A stretch of DNA of 9,399 nucleotides. Source: Spirochaetaceae bacterium. GTDB taxonomy: Bacteria; Spirochaetota; Spirochaetia; DSM-2461. Of the stretch, positions 1 to 7,574 are shown in pieces. Within the stretch, counting starts at the first letter, position 1. The number at the start of each line of letters is the position of its first letter. The notes below the pieces were generated by a model that saw only the letters and a program-made list of their open reading frames with translations, was not told the DNA's origin and ran no database searches. Made by a program: the position numbers and the translations under genes. The DNA lies in the NCBI GenBank assembly GCA_003246505.1, contig QKAI01000230.1, positions 1 through 9,399 on the forward strand, in the 5' to 3' direction.

Positions 1-341
1 ATCTCATCCATAACGGGAGCAAGAACAGTCCCGACGGTTCGGTCATCACCATCGGGGTGCAGGAGAACGAGCAGTACATCGTGGTGTCTGTCCACGACAG
101 GGGATCGGGGATCGAGAGCCGGGAGATCCCCCATGTGTTCAACGAATTCTACCAGTCAACGGACCCGGCGAAAAATCTGAACGAGGGGGCGGGACTGGGG
201 CTGACCATCGTCAAGGACATCATCGAAAAGCATAAGGGCGAAGTCTATATCAGCTCCATTCCCAAGGCGGGCACCACCGTGTCCTTCTCCCTGCCCCTGT
301 ACAAAGGAGTGTTTTCTGGAACAGTCAATCCTGATAATTGA
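1..341 (+). CDS. Sensor histidine kinase, C-terminal fragment (5' end outside window)
   Basis: This is the ATP-binding (HATPase_c) end of a two-component sensor kinase, which transfers phosphate from ATP through its own histidine to a partner response regulator. The frame is open from base 3 and ends at TGA 339-341. Visible motifs in order are the N-box (LIHNGSKNSPDG), the G1 box (DRGSGI), the F-box region (VFNEFYQS) and the G2 box (GAGLGLTI), followed by the usual closing GTTVSFSLPL strand. The phosphoacceptor histidine, sensor domain and any membrane segments lie upstream of the window, so the input signal cannot be inferred. The last 26 bases overlap the proposed start of the response regulator, which marks the two proteins as a cognate pair. 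The N-box has Asn-Gly where Asn-Ala is more common, a mild change. The family call is firm; the subfamily is not known. Confidence 0.93.
   Translation, partial: LIHNGSKNSPDGSVITIGVQENEQYIVVSVHDRGSGIESREIPHVFNEFYQSTDPAKNLNEGAGLGLTIVKDIIEKHKGEVYISSIPKAGTTVSFSLPLYKGVFSGTVNPDN
303..309 (+). promoter_or_regulatory. Shine-Dalgarno sequence that decides the response-regulator start
   Basis: AAAGGAG lies inside the end of the kinase gene and sits 6 nt before the CTG at 316-318. It is a near-ideal ribosome binding site. No ATG, GTG or TTG in the regulator's frame stands at a suitable distance behind it, so it supports initiation at CTG 316. It does not support the GTG at 358, which lies about 50 nt away. 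Confidence 0.6.
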
Positions 342-1005
342 AGACGATCCCCACCTGGTGACGATCCTGGATTTCCTCATGAGGGACGAGGGCTTCGCCG
401 TTCTGACGGCGGGATCCGGAGAGGAGGGACTGCGCCTCATGGAAAGGGAGAGGGTCGACCTGGTGATTCTGGATATCAACCTGCCCGGAATCGACGGTCT
501 CGAGGTATGCCACAGAATCAAGACGACCGCCCAGATCCCGGTGATCTTCCTCTCCGCCCGGGACCGGGACAGCGATGTCATCTCCGGGCTGGAGACGGGG
601 GCGGACGATTACATGAGGAAACCCTTCAACCACCGGGAGCTGATCCTCCGCATCGGAAAGCTCCTGAAGCTGGCCGGCGGCAGCACCGAAGGTCAGACCG
701 CCATCAGGACGGGAAAGCTCCTGATAAACCGGGAGAGGGAGACGGTCTTTTTCGATTCCCGGGAGATCAAGCTCACCCCCATGGAGTACAATCTTCTGGC
801 CGTTCTGGGCAGCAGGCTGGACTGGGTCATATCCTGGCAGGTCCTCCTCAAGGAAGCCTGGGGCTACGAGGACTGGGAGGGGGGACGGGAAATCGTCAAG
901 GTGAACATCCGCCGCCTCAGAATCAAAATAGAGCCGGACCCCTCGGAGCCCATCTATCTCCTGACCGAAAGGGGGCGGGGCTATAAGCTGGCCTGCGTCC
1001 GATGA
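316..1005 (+). CDS. OmpR/PhoB-family response regulator, probable CTG start
   Basis: This is a DNA-binding response regulator of 229 aa if it starts at CTG 316. Residues 1-120 form the receiver domain: the acidic triad E9-D10-D11 after the hydrophobic strand ILII, the phosphoacceptor D53 (VILDINLPG), the switch residue S80 (FLSARD) and the invariant K102 (RKPF). Residues 130-229 form the winged-helix output domain, including the LTPMEYNLL segment and a closing RGRGYKL wing. Starting at the first conventional start, GTG 358, would remove strand beta-1 and the acidic pocket that binds Mg2+, so that start is unlikely. No ATG, GTG or TTG occurs in frame back to at least base 241. The gene overlaps the kinase by 26 bp and the ABC ATPase by 4 bp (ATGA). 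A sequencing error near 310 is the main alternative explanation. Its target genes are unknown; the linked transporter is the natural guess. Confidence 0.88.
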   Translation: MEQSILIIEDDPHLVTILDFLMRDEGFAVLTAGSGEEGLRLMERERVDLVILDINLPGIDGLEVCHRIKTTAQIPVIFLSARDRDSDVISGLETGADDYMRKPFNHRELILRIGKLLKLAGGSTEGQTAIRTGKLLINRERETVFFDSREIKLTPMEYNLLAVLGSRLDWVISWQVLLKEAWGYEDWEGGREIVKVNIRRLRIKIEPDPSEPIYLLTERGRGYKLACVR

Positions 1006-2087
1006 AGGAGCACCTGCGCCTCTCCCATATTACCAAAATCTTCAATCCCGGAAAAAAGAACGAGATCGTCGCCCTTGACGATTTCAGCCTGACCGTGGGA
1101 AAGGGGGAGTTCATTACCCTTCTCGGACCCTCCGGATGCGGGAAGACGACGGCCCTTCGGATCATAGCGGGGTTTGAAATGCCCACGTCGGGATCGGTTT
1201 TCATAGACGGGGAGGATGTGGGCGGACTGACCCCGGACAGGAGGGATACCTCCATGGTATTCCAGAATTACGCCCTCTTTCCCCACCTGAGCGTGTTTGA
1301 GAACATTGCCTACGGGCTGAGGATCAAGCACAGGCCCGAGGACGTGATCAGGAACGATGTGGCCATGGCCTGCCAGGTCGTCAATCTGATGGGAATGGAG
1401 AACCGTTTTCCCGGGACCCTGTCCGGAGGTCAGCAGCAGCGGGTCGCCCTGGCCCGGTCCCTGGTGATGCGCCCCAAGATGATCCTCTTCGACGAGCCCC
1501 TGTCCAATCTGGATCTGAAGCTCCGGGTCCAGACCCGTTCTGAGATTAAGAGGGTCCAGCAGCTGCTGGAAATGACCGTACTCTACGTCACCCACGACCA
1601 TTCGGAGGCCCTGAGCATGTCCGATCATATCCTCATCATGAACCACGGCCGGATCATACAGTCGGGCACCCCTGAGGAGATCTACAACAACCCGGCCAGC
1701 ACCTTCGTGGCCGATTTCATAGGCAATGCGAATTTCATCTCCGCCACGGTGGAAGAGACGGAGGGGAAGCGGGTCACCCTGACGCTGGGCAGCAGAATCA
1801 TCATCCTCAAAACCGATCCCCGGGGGGAATCCTTCGAGGAAGGAGAAGAGGTTTACCTGGCCATCAAACCGGAGGCGATCGCCCTGTCGGAGGAGAAAAC
1901 CGACTTCAAGGGGATAGTGGAGGTTAAATCCTTTCTGGGGCCCTACACGGAGTACAAGATCGAATTCGACGGATCATTCATCAATGTGTTCCAGCATAAC
2001 CGGCCGGGAAAAACGAAATTCTATCATCCCGGGGAACCGGTCTTTCTGAAATTCGATCACAGCCAGTTTCACATTTACAGGAAATAG
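1002..2087 (+). CDS. ABC transporter ATP-binding protein (PotA/FbpC/UgpC-like)
   Basis: This 361-aa ATPase would power an import-type ABC transporter from the cytoplasmic face of the membrane. Visible motifs are Walker A GPSGCGKTT (about residue 43), the Q-loop FQNYALFPHLS, the signature LSGGQQQR, Walker B MILFDEP followed by the D-loop SNLD, and the H-loop YVTHDHSEA. Residues from about 240 onward look like the C-terminal TOBE/OB-fold region found in importers for polyamines, ferric iron, sugars and similar solutes. The substrate cannot be read from the ATPase. The ATG overlaps the regulator's stop as ATGA, which suggests translational coupling. An in-frame CTG at 1014 follows an AAGGAG, but with only 3 nt spacing it is less likely as the start. 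No permease or binding-protein gene follows: the next gene is convergent, 6 bp away. Those partners are presumably upstream of the kinase or elsewhere. Confidence 0.93.
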   Translation: MKEHLRLSHITKIFNPGKKNEIVALDDFSLTVGKGEFITLLGPSGCGKTTALRIIAGFEMPTSGSVFIDGEDVGGLTPDRRDTSMVFQNYALFPHLSVFENIAYGLRIKHRPEDVIRNDVAMACQVVNLMGMENRFPGTLSGGQQQRVALARSLVMRPKMILFDEPLSNLDLKLRVQTRSEIKRVQQLLEMTVLYVTHDHSEALSMSDHILIMNHGRIIQSGTPEEIYNNPASTFVADFIGNANFISATVEETEGKRVTLTLGSRIIILKTDPRGESFEEGEEVYLAIKPEAIALSEEKTDFKGIVEVKSFLGPYTEYKIEFDGSFINVFQHNRPGKTKFYHPGEPVFLKFDHSQFHIYRK

Positions 2088-2101
2088 ATCGGATTATTTC
2101 C
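2080..2101. terminator. Possible bidirectional stem at the convergent gene ends
   Basis: A perfect 7-bp inverted repeat, GGAAATA (2080-2086) and TATTTCC (2095-2101), brackets the 6-bp gap between the ABC ATPase and atpD and takes in both stop codons. A further G-U pair is possible inside it. Its symmetry and position fit a stem shared by both converging transcripts. It is A+T-rich and has no clear T-tract on either side, so it may be weak or depend on other factors, or be chance. Confidence 0.3.
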
Positions 2102-2726
2102 GGGCCGCCTTCTTCGCCTCCAGCCGGGCCTTCACGCTCTTGAGCAGCATCATGTTCTCCCGCTCCTGCTCCTCCAGCCGGCCGGCGATCAGATGGAGGG
2201 AGTCCTCCAGGTCGGGGATGGCGATCTTCTCCAGGGCGTTCACCTTGCGGATGGTCTTCTTGACCTCCCGGGCCAGGCGCATGATGGAAATCTTCAGTTC
2301 CGAGAAATGGCCCATCTCCTTCAAGGCTTCCTGGAAGAGGCGCACCCCCTCGTCAATGTAGGGGGACGTGCCCACGGGGGAGAAGAAGGGCCCCTCCCCG
2401 GTGAACTCCGTATTCACCACGGGCAGGGTCACCCCCATGACCTTCCGCTTTCCCAGGCTTATCTCGCTCTGCACGTTGATCGATTCGGAGATGCTGGTCA
2501 CCCGCCTTTTTCCCATGCGCAGGACCGACTCCTCCAGATTCCGGTAGGCCAGGGCCAGGGCTTCCTCCACCCGTTTCTGGAAGGCCTCGGTCTGGTCCAC
2601 CAGGTTCAAGAGCTCCATGACCAGGATGTTCCGCTTCTGGTCCAGCAGCTCATACCCCTGGCGGGCGAACTTGAGCTCCTCCTTGATCTTGAGGAAATTC
2701 GATTTCGTAGGGGCGACCTGGCTCAT
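2094..2726 (-). CDS. atpD: V/A-type ATPase subunit D (central shaft)
   Basis: Subunit D (210 aa, normal for the family; also called ntpD) is the coiled-coil axle that turns inside the A3B3 head and links it, with F, to the membrane ring. The N-terminus (PTKSNFLKIKEELKFARQGY) is the family's typical opening. Both ends are long charged helices that would pair as a coiled coil, with a globular middle at about residues 60-140. The chosen start is ATG 2726: GAGGT lies 4 nt upstream and the family match begins there. The reading frame stays open for 38 more codons, but these fall in A+T-rich repeat DNA and resemble nothing in the family, so they were left out. The gene is last in the ATPase operon and is separated from atpB by 217 bp of repeat-rich DNA. 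Its 3' end faces the ABC ATPase gene. Confidence 0.95.
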   Translation of the reverse strand: MSQVAPTKSNFLKIKEELKFARQGYELLDQKRNILVMELLNLVDQTEAFQKRVEEALALAYRNLEESVLRMGKRRVTSISESINVQSEISLGKRKVMGVTLPVVNTEFTGEGPFFSPVGTSPYIDEGVRLFQEALKEMGHFSELKISIMRLAREVKKTIRKVNALEKIAIPDLEDSLHLIAGRLEEQERENMMLLKSVKARLEAKKAARK

Positions 2727-2735
2727 AGAGACCTC
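2727..2735 (-). promoter_or_regulatory. Shine-Dalgarno site fixing the atpD start
   Basis: On the - strand GAGGT (plus positions 2731-2735) stands 4 nt before ATG 2726. It lies just outside the repeat-rich DNA. It supports 2726 over an upstream in-frame ATG at 2840, which sits within the repeat region. Confidence 0.65.
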
Positions 2736-2752
2736 GATGGGTAATTTGAAAT

Positions 2753-2881
2753 GAAAAATGAAAAATGAAGAATTGAGAATATGGAATTGAGAATGAAGAA
2801 GAGATCTCTCGCATCCTTCAGATAGAATTTGAGTATACAATTCCCTGATAATTCTTCATTCTTCATTCTCAATTCTTCATT
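2753..2881. repeat. Inverted heptad-repeat element between atpB and atpD
   Basis: This A+T-rich stretch is built from 7-bp units. The left array has GAAAAAT, GAAAAAT, GAAGAAT, TGAGAAT (2753-2780) and two further units in a shifted phase to 2801. The right array runs in the opposite orientation: ATTCTTC, ATTCTTC, ATTCTCA, ATTCTTC, ATT (2851-2881). Exact 17-bp inverted matches join them: 2764-2780 with 2865-2881, and 2784-2800 with 2859-2875. The 49-57 bp core has no recognisable gene. The DNA contrasts sharply in base composition with the G+C-rich genes on both sides. It could fold as a long hairpin in the operon transcript. No transposase or clear target-site duplication is visible. Confidence 0.75.
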
Positions 2882-2889
2882 CCCTGCAT

Positions 2890-2921
2890 AAAAAAATTTA
2901 CGTAAGCCAAATAACACTTAC
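2890..2921 (-). terminator. Weak hairpin plus T-tract just after atpB
   Basis: Read on the - strand, GTAAG (2921-2917) and CTTAC (2906-2902) can form a 5-bp stem with a 10-nt loop, followed within five bases by seven T residues (2896-2890). The position, just downstream of atpB and before atpD, would suit a leaky terminator or attenuator. The stem is short and A+T-rich, so this is only a candidate. Confidence 0.25.
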
Positions 2922-2943
2922 TGCCCACTAGCGCCATAATGCT

Positions 2944-4345
2944 TCAATAGAAGAATTCCTCTATCTCCTCGTCGGTCACCCGGTGCAGCTCCTCCGCGGG
3001 CAGGGCCTTGAGCACGGACCAGCCGATGTCCAGGGTCTCCTCGATGCTGCGGTTTTCGTCGTGTTTCTGATTCACAAACTCCCGCTCGAAGCGCTCGCCG
3101 AATTCCATGTACTGCTTGTCCAGGGGAGTCAGCTCCTCCTCCCCGATGACGCTGGCCAGGTTACGCACGTCCTTCACGTAGCTGTAGGCGGCGAAGAGCT
3201 GGCTGGAGAGGTGGGGATGGTCCTTCCGGGTCATCCCGTCCCCGATGCCGTCCTTCATGAGGCGCGACAGACTGGGAAGGCCCGCCACGGGGGGATAGAG
3301 GTTCCGCCCGTGCATCTCCCGCTCAAAGACGATCTGCCCCTCCGTGATGTACCCGGAGAGGTCGGGGATGGGGTGGGAGATATCGTCGTTGGGCATGGTC
3401 AGGATGGGGATCTGGGTGATGGAGCCCGCCCGGCCCTTGATCATCCCCGCCCGCTCGTAGATCTCGGCCAGGTTGGAGTAGAGGTAGCCAGGGTAGCCCT
3501 TGCGGCTGGGGATCTCCCCACGAAGGGTACTGATTTCCCGGAGGGATTCGCAGTAGTTGGACATGTCCGTCATGATGACCAGCACGTGCATGTCGCAGTC
3601 GAAGGCCAGGTGCTCCGCCAGGGTCAGGGCCGTCTTGGGGGTGATGATCCGCTCGATGGAGGGATCGTCCGCCAGGGAGAGGAAAAGGGCCACCTTGTCC
3701 AGAACCCCGGACTCCTCGAAGGTGCGGATGAAAAACTGGGCCACGTCGTTCTTGACCCCCATGGCGGCGAAGACGATGGCGAAGTCCGACGCCTCCCCCT
3801 TGATGCGGGCCTGCCGGGTGATCTGGGCGGCCAGCTCGTTGTGGGGCAGGCCGTTTCCGCTGAAGATGGGGAGCTTCTGCCCCCTAATGAGGGTGTTCAT
3901 GCCGTCGATCACGCTGATTCCCGTCTGGATGAAGTCCCGGGGATAGGCCCGGCTGGTGGGGTTGATGGGGCGGCCGTTCACGTCAAGTTCGGCGGTGGCC
4001 ACGGGCACGGGGCCCTCGTCCCGGGGAACGCCCAGGCCGTTGAATACCCGGCCCAGCATCTCCTTCGTCACCCCCAGGGTCAGGGGCTCCCCCATAAAAC
4101 GGGCGCTGGTGCCGGGCATGTTCAGACCGGCCGTCCCTTCGAAGACCTGCACGCAGACCACTTCGTCGGAGGTGTCCAAAACCATGCCCAGACGCACCTT
4201 GCCCGCCGGATCCACGCATTCCACCAGTTCCTGATACCCCACGGGGTGGGTGTTCTTGATAAAAACCAGGGGACCGTCGATCCGGTCGACTCCTACGTAT
4301 TCCCTTCCGGCCAACAGCCGTTTCTCATCAATCTGCGGCGCATCC

Positions 4346-4353
<8 letters not shown>
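2944..4353 (-). CDS. atpB: V/A-type ATPase subunit B (regulatory/non-catalytic head subunit)
   Basis: Subunit B (469 aa; also called ntpB) alternates with A in the A3B3 head. It binds nucleotide at the interface but does not itself hydrolyse it. The central domain has the degenerate P-loop of this family, SGNGLPHNELAAQ (about residues 165-177), lacking the Walker A lysine. It also has LPSLSRLM, whose R364 is the expected arginine finger reaching into the catalytic site of the neighbouring A subunit. The N-terminal beta-barrel (about 15-85) and C-terminal helical region (from about 380) are both present, so the protein looks complete. ATG 4353 overlaps the end of atpA by 8 bp and has GGAGGAG 4 nt upstream. 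Downstream lies the repeat-rich gap before atpD. Confidence 0.97.
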
Positions 4354-6115
<1,762 letters not shown>

Positions 6116-6118
6116 GTC

Positions 6119-6754
6119 CTATTCCTCAAACAATTCCCGATAAATGACTTTTCTTAATTCCGACTGCTTTCGCAGAAGACGGGTCTCGATCTGATTATTA
6201 AAAACCAGACGCCCCCCCCTCTGCTTTACCAATACGCCCGCCCCCAGCAGGGGCGGTTCCCCGGAAAGGGTCAGCTTGACCTTCCGTCCGAATTCCTTCT
6301 CCAGACGCTGTTCCTGCTTCCTCAGCCAGGGACCGGTCATAATCTCCCGCTCCCTTTTCCGGCCGTTCACTTCCGCTTCGGGAACATCCAGGCCCAGGGC
6401 CCCCTCCAGCACCCAATCGGCCAGAATCGATTCGTACTCATCGGTCCCGGAAAGGGCCAGGAGTTTTTCCCGGGCCAGAACCAGGGCGTCCTTCATGAAC
6501 CGGTCCCTCAGAAGCAGCTCCTTACGCCGGATTTCTCCGGAGATTCTCTGATCCGCCCCTTTCTCCGCCCGGGCCTTTTCCTGCTCCAGCTGATCATCGG
6601 CGGCTTTCAGGAGGGAAGTCTCCTGGGACCGGGCGGCCTTCTTCCGGGCTTCGGCCTGGGCCTGGGCCCGGGAAATGAGATCCTCCGCTTCCCCTCGGGC
6701 CTTGACCAGAATCTCCTCCAGGAATTCCCGGCTGCCCGTCACTTCCTTGTTCAC
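6119..6754 (-). CDS. atpE: V/A-type ATPase subunit E (peripheral stalk)
   Basis: Subunit E (211 aa; also called ntpE) forms the outer stalk that holds the A3B3 head still while the shaft turns, normally paired with a small G/H subunit. The first 95 residues or so are a long charged helix rich in Ala, Glu, Lys and Arg (for example RAQAQAEARKKAARSQE), fitting the stalk coiled coil. The second half is the mixed globular domain that caps the head, including a GAGVLVKQRGGR-like turn. The start is GTG 6754, with AAGGAG 6 nt upstream overlapping the stop of atpF; the gap to that gene is 10 bp. It is followed by atpA after 3 bp. E sequences diverge quickly, so the call rests on length, coiled coil and position as well as similarity. 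Confidence 0.9.
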   Translation of the reverse strand: MNKEVTGSREFLEEILVKARGEAEDLISRAQAQAEARKKAARSQETSLLKAADDQLEQEKARAEKGADQRISGEIRRKELLLRDRFMKDALVLAREKLLALSGTDEYESILADWVLEGALGLDVPEAEVNGRKREREIMTGPWLRKQEQRLEKEFGRKVKLTLSGEPPLLGAGVLVKQRGGRLVFNNQIETRLLRKQSELRKVIYRELFEE

Positions 6755-6764
6755 AAAGAACTCC

Positions 6765-7070
6765 TTACAGATTGATGCCTATGGCCTTGTTCACCGTATC
6801 CCGAAGGCTGGGCCGGCCCGGCAGGGGGCCTTCCCGGTCGGGAATCTCCACGATCAGGGGAAAATCCACATTGAAAACGTAATGGTCCACCTGCTCCCGG
6901 ATCATCCCGGCGGCCCGCTCGGTTATGATGATGATGGCCGTCTCCCTGTCCGCCAGGCACTCCCGGAACGCCTCCGCCGCCTGTTCCGGCGTGCGCACGG
7001 TCCTCCCGGAAACCCCGGCCAGAGAGAAACCCAGGACCGTATCCTCGTCTCCGATGAGGCGGTAGTGCAA
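6765..7070 (-). CDS. atpF: V/A-type ATPase subunit F (central shaft cap)
   Basis: Subunit F (101 aa, typical of the family; named ntpG in Enterococcus hirae) binds subunit D in the rotating shaft. It has the small Rossmann-like pattern of the family: an opening strand and turn (RLIGDEDTVLGFSLAGV), a central strand AIIIITERAAG, and FPLIVEIPDREG near the C-terminus. The proposed start is TTG 7070, immediately after the TAA of atpK. GGAAGG lies 6 nt upstream in the last codons of atpK. There is no later in-frame ATG that keeps the first strand. The weak TTG start and the zero gap suggest translation coupled to, and probably lower than, that of the ring subunit. F lies before E here, an order less familiar than E-C-F-A-B-D. 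Confidence 0.88.
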   Translation of the reverse strand: MHYRLIGDEDTVLGFSLAGVSGRTVRTPEQAAEAFRECLADRETAIIIITERAAGMIREQVDHYVFNVDFPLIVEIPDREGPLPGRPSLRDTVNKAIGINL

Positions 7071-7409
7071 TTACACCTTCCCCAGGATAAGGAAGGCGAT
7101 AACGAAGCCGAAGACCACGATACCCTCCGCCATGGCGATAAAAAGCAGGGCCTGGTTTCCCACTTCCGGCTTCTCCCCCATGGCGCCCATGGCCGCCGCC
7201 CCCACATGGGAGATGGCGTAGCCCGCGCCCAGAGCCCCGAAGCCGAAGGCCAGGGCCGCCGCGATATAGGCCCAGTAGCTGCCATCGGAAGCCGCACCGG
7301 CCGCCGCCGCTTCCGAAGCGAAGAGGGGCGTTCCCGCGAACAGCAGAAACCCCAGCACGCCGGTCACCGCCACAAAGGTCTTTTTGGAAATACTCACAAT
7401 ATTTTTCAT
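7071..7409 (-). CDS. atpK: V/A-type ATPase subunit K (membrane ring proteolipid, single-hairpin type)
   Basis: Subunit K (112 aa; also called ntpK or the c subunit) forms the rotor ring that carries the ions. Residues about 10-33 are a hydrophobic leader ending in a signal-peptidase-like PLFA/SEAAAA. Two membrane helices follow (about 46-70 and 87-111), joined by a polar loop containing EKPE. The ion-carrying carboxylate is E95 in the second helix (AMAEGIVVFGF). This is a one-hairpin c subunit with a leader, not the duplicated four-helix form of about 155 aa found in Enterococcus. ATG 7409 is preferred over GTG 7415: GGAAGGAG lies 5 nt before the ATG but abuts the GTG. Ring subunits are needed in many copies, and this strong ribosome site fits that. 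E95 is followed by Gly and helix 1 lacks a buried Gln, which argues mildly for protons over sodium. Confidence 0.94.
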   Translation of the reverse strand: MKNIVSISKKTFVAVTGVLGFLLFAGTPLFASEAAAAGAASDGSYWAYIAAALAFGFGALGAGYAISHVGAAAMGAMGEKPEVGNQALLFIAMAEGIVVFGFVIAFLILGKV

Positions 7410-7422
7410 AACCACTCCTTCC
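7410..7422 (-). promoter_or_regulatory. Strong Shine-Dalgarno site for atpK, decides the start
   Basis: On the - strand GGAAGGAG (plus positions 7415-7422) precedes ATG 7409 by 5 nt. The upstream in-frame GTG at 7415 starts inside this element and so cannot use it. It is among the best matches to the consensus in the operon. Confidence 0.7.
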
Positions 7423-7429
7423 TATTATC

Positions 7430-7464
7430 CTTGAATGAAGAATGTAGAATTAAGAATGAAGAAT
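7430..7464. repeat. Degenerate heptad array, purine-rich on + strand
   Basis: Five consecutive 7-bp units (CTTGAAT, GAAGAAT, GTAGAAT, TAAGAAT, GAAGAAT) end just before a 17-bp core at 7465-7481. The consensus NNAGAAT is the reverse complement of the type of unit in the long array at 7482-7574. Together the two arrays form an unequal inverted pair in the atpI-atpK gap, the same plan as the element in the atpB-atpD gap. Confidence 0.65.
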
Positions 7465-7481
7465 TAGCAGGAAAACGCATT

Positions 7482-7574
7482 ATTCTCAATTCTCAATTCT
7501 CAATTCTCAATTCTCAATTCTCAATTCTCAATTCTCAATTCTCAATTCTCAATTCTCAATTCTCAATTCTCAAT
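7482..7574. repeat. Tandem heptanucleotide array, 13 perfect copies of ATTCTCA
   Basis: Positions 7482-7572 are 13 exact head-to-tail copies of ATTCTCA (TGAGAAT on the transcribed - strand), followed by a partial AT. The array reaches the subunit I stop codon, whose TGA occupies 7576-7574, so it is the immediate 3' untranslated DNA of that gene. Perfect identity between copies suggests recent growth by replication slippage, so copy number may vary between strains. On the - strand every frame through the unit meets TGA; on the + strand it is open only because the unit lacks stops. Confidence 0.95.

Noticed and set aside
2727..2840. N-terminal extension of atpD from ATG 2840
   Set aside because: The extra 38 codons translate repeat DNA, while the family match and a ribosome site both point to ATG 2726.
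2753..2881. CRISPR array
   Set aside because: The units are 7 bp with no spacers and occur in both orientations; no cas genes are present.
2723..2917. Small - strand open frame of 64 codons in the atpB-atpD gap
   Set aside because: It consists largely of heptad repeats (KNEEL/FFILN-type low complexity), has no supporting ribosome site and overlaps the real atpD start.
2727..2943. Internal promoter for atpD on the - strand
   Set aside because: The DNA is A+T-rich, but no convincing pair of -35 and -10 boxes at normal spacing could be picked out above the repeat background.
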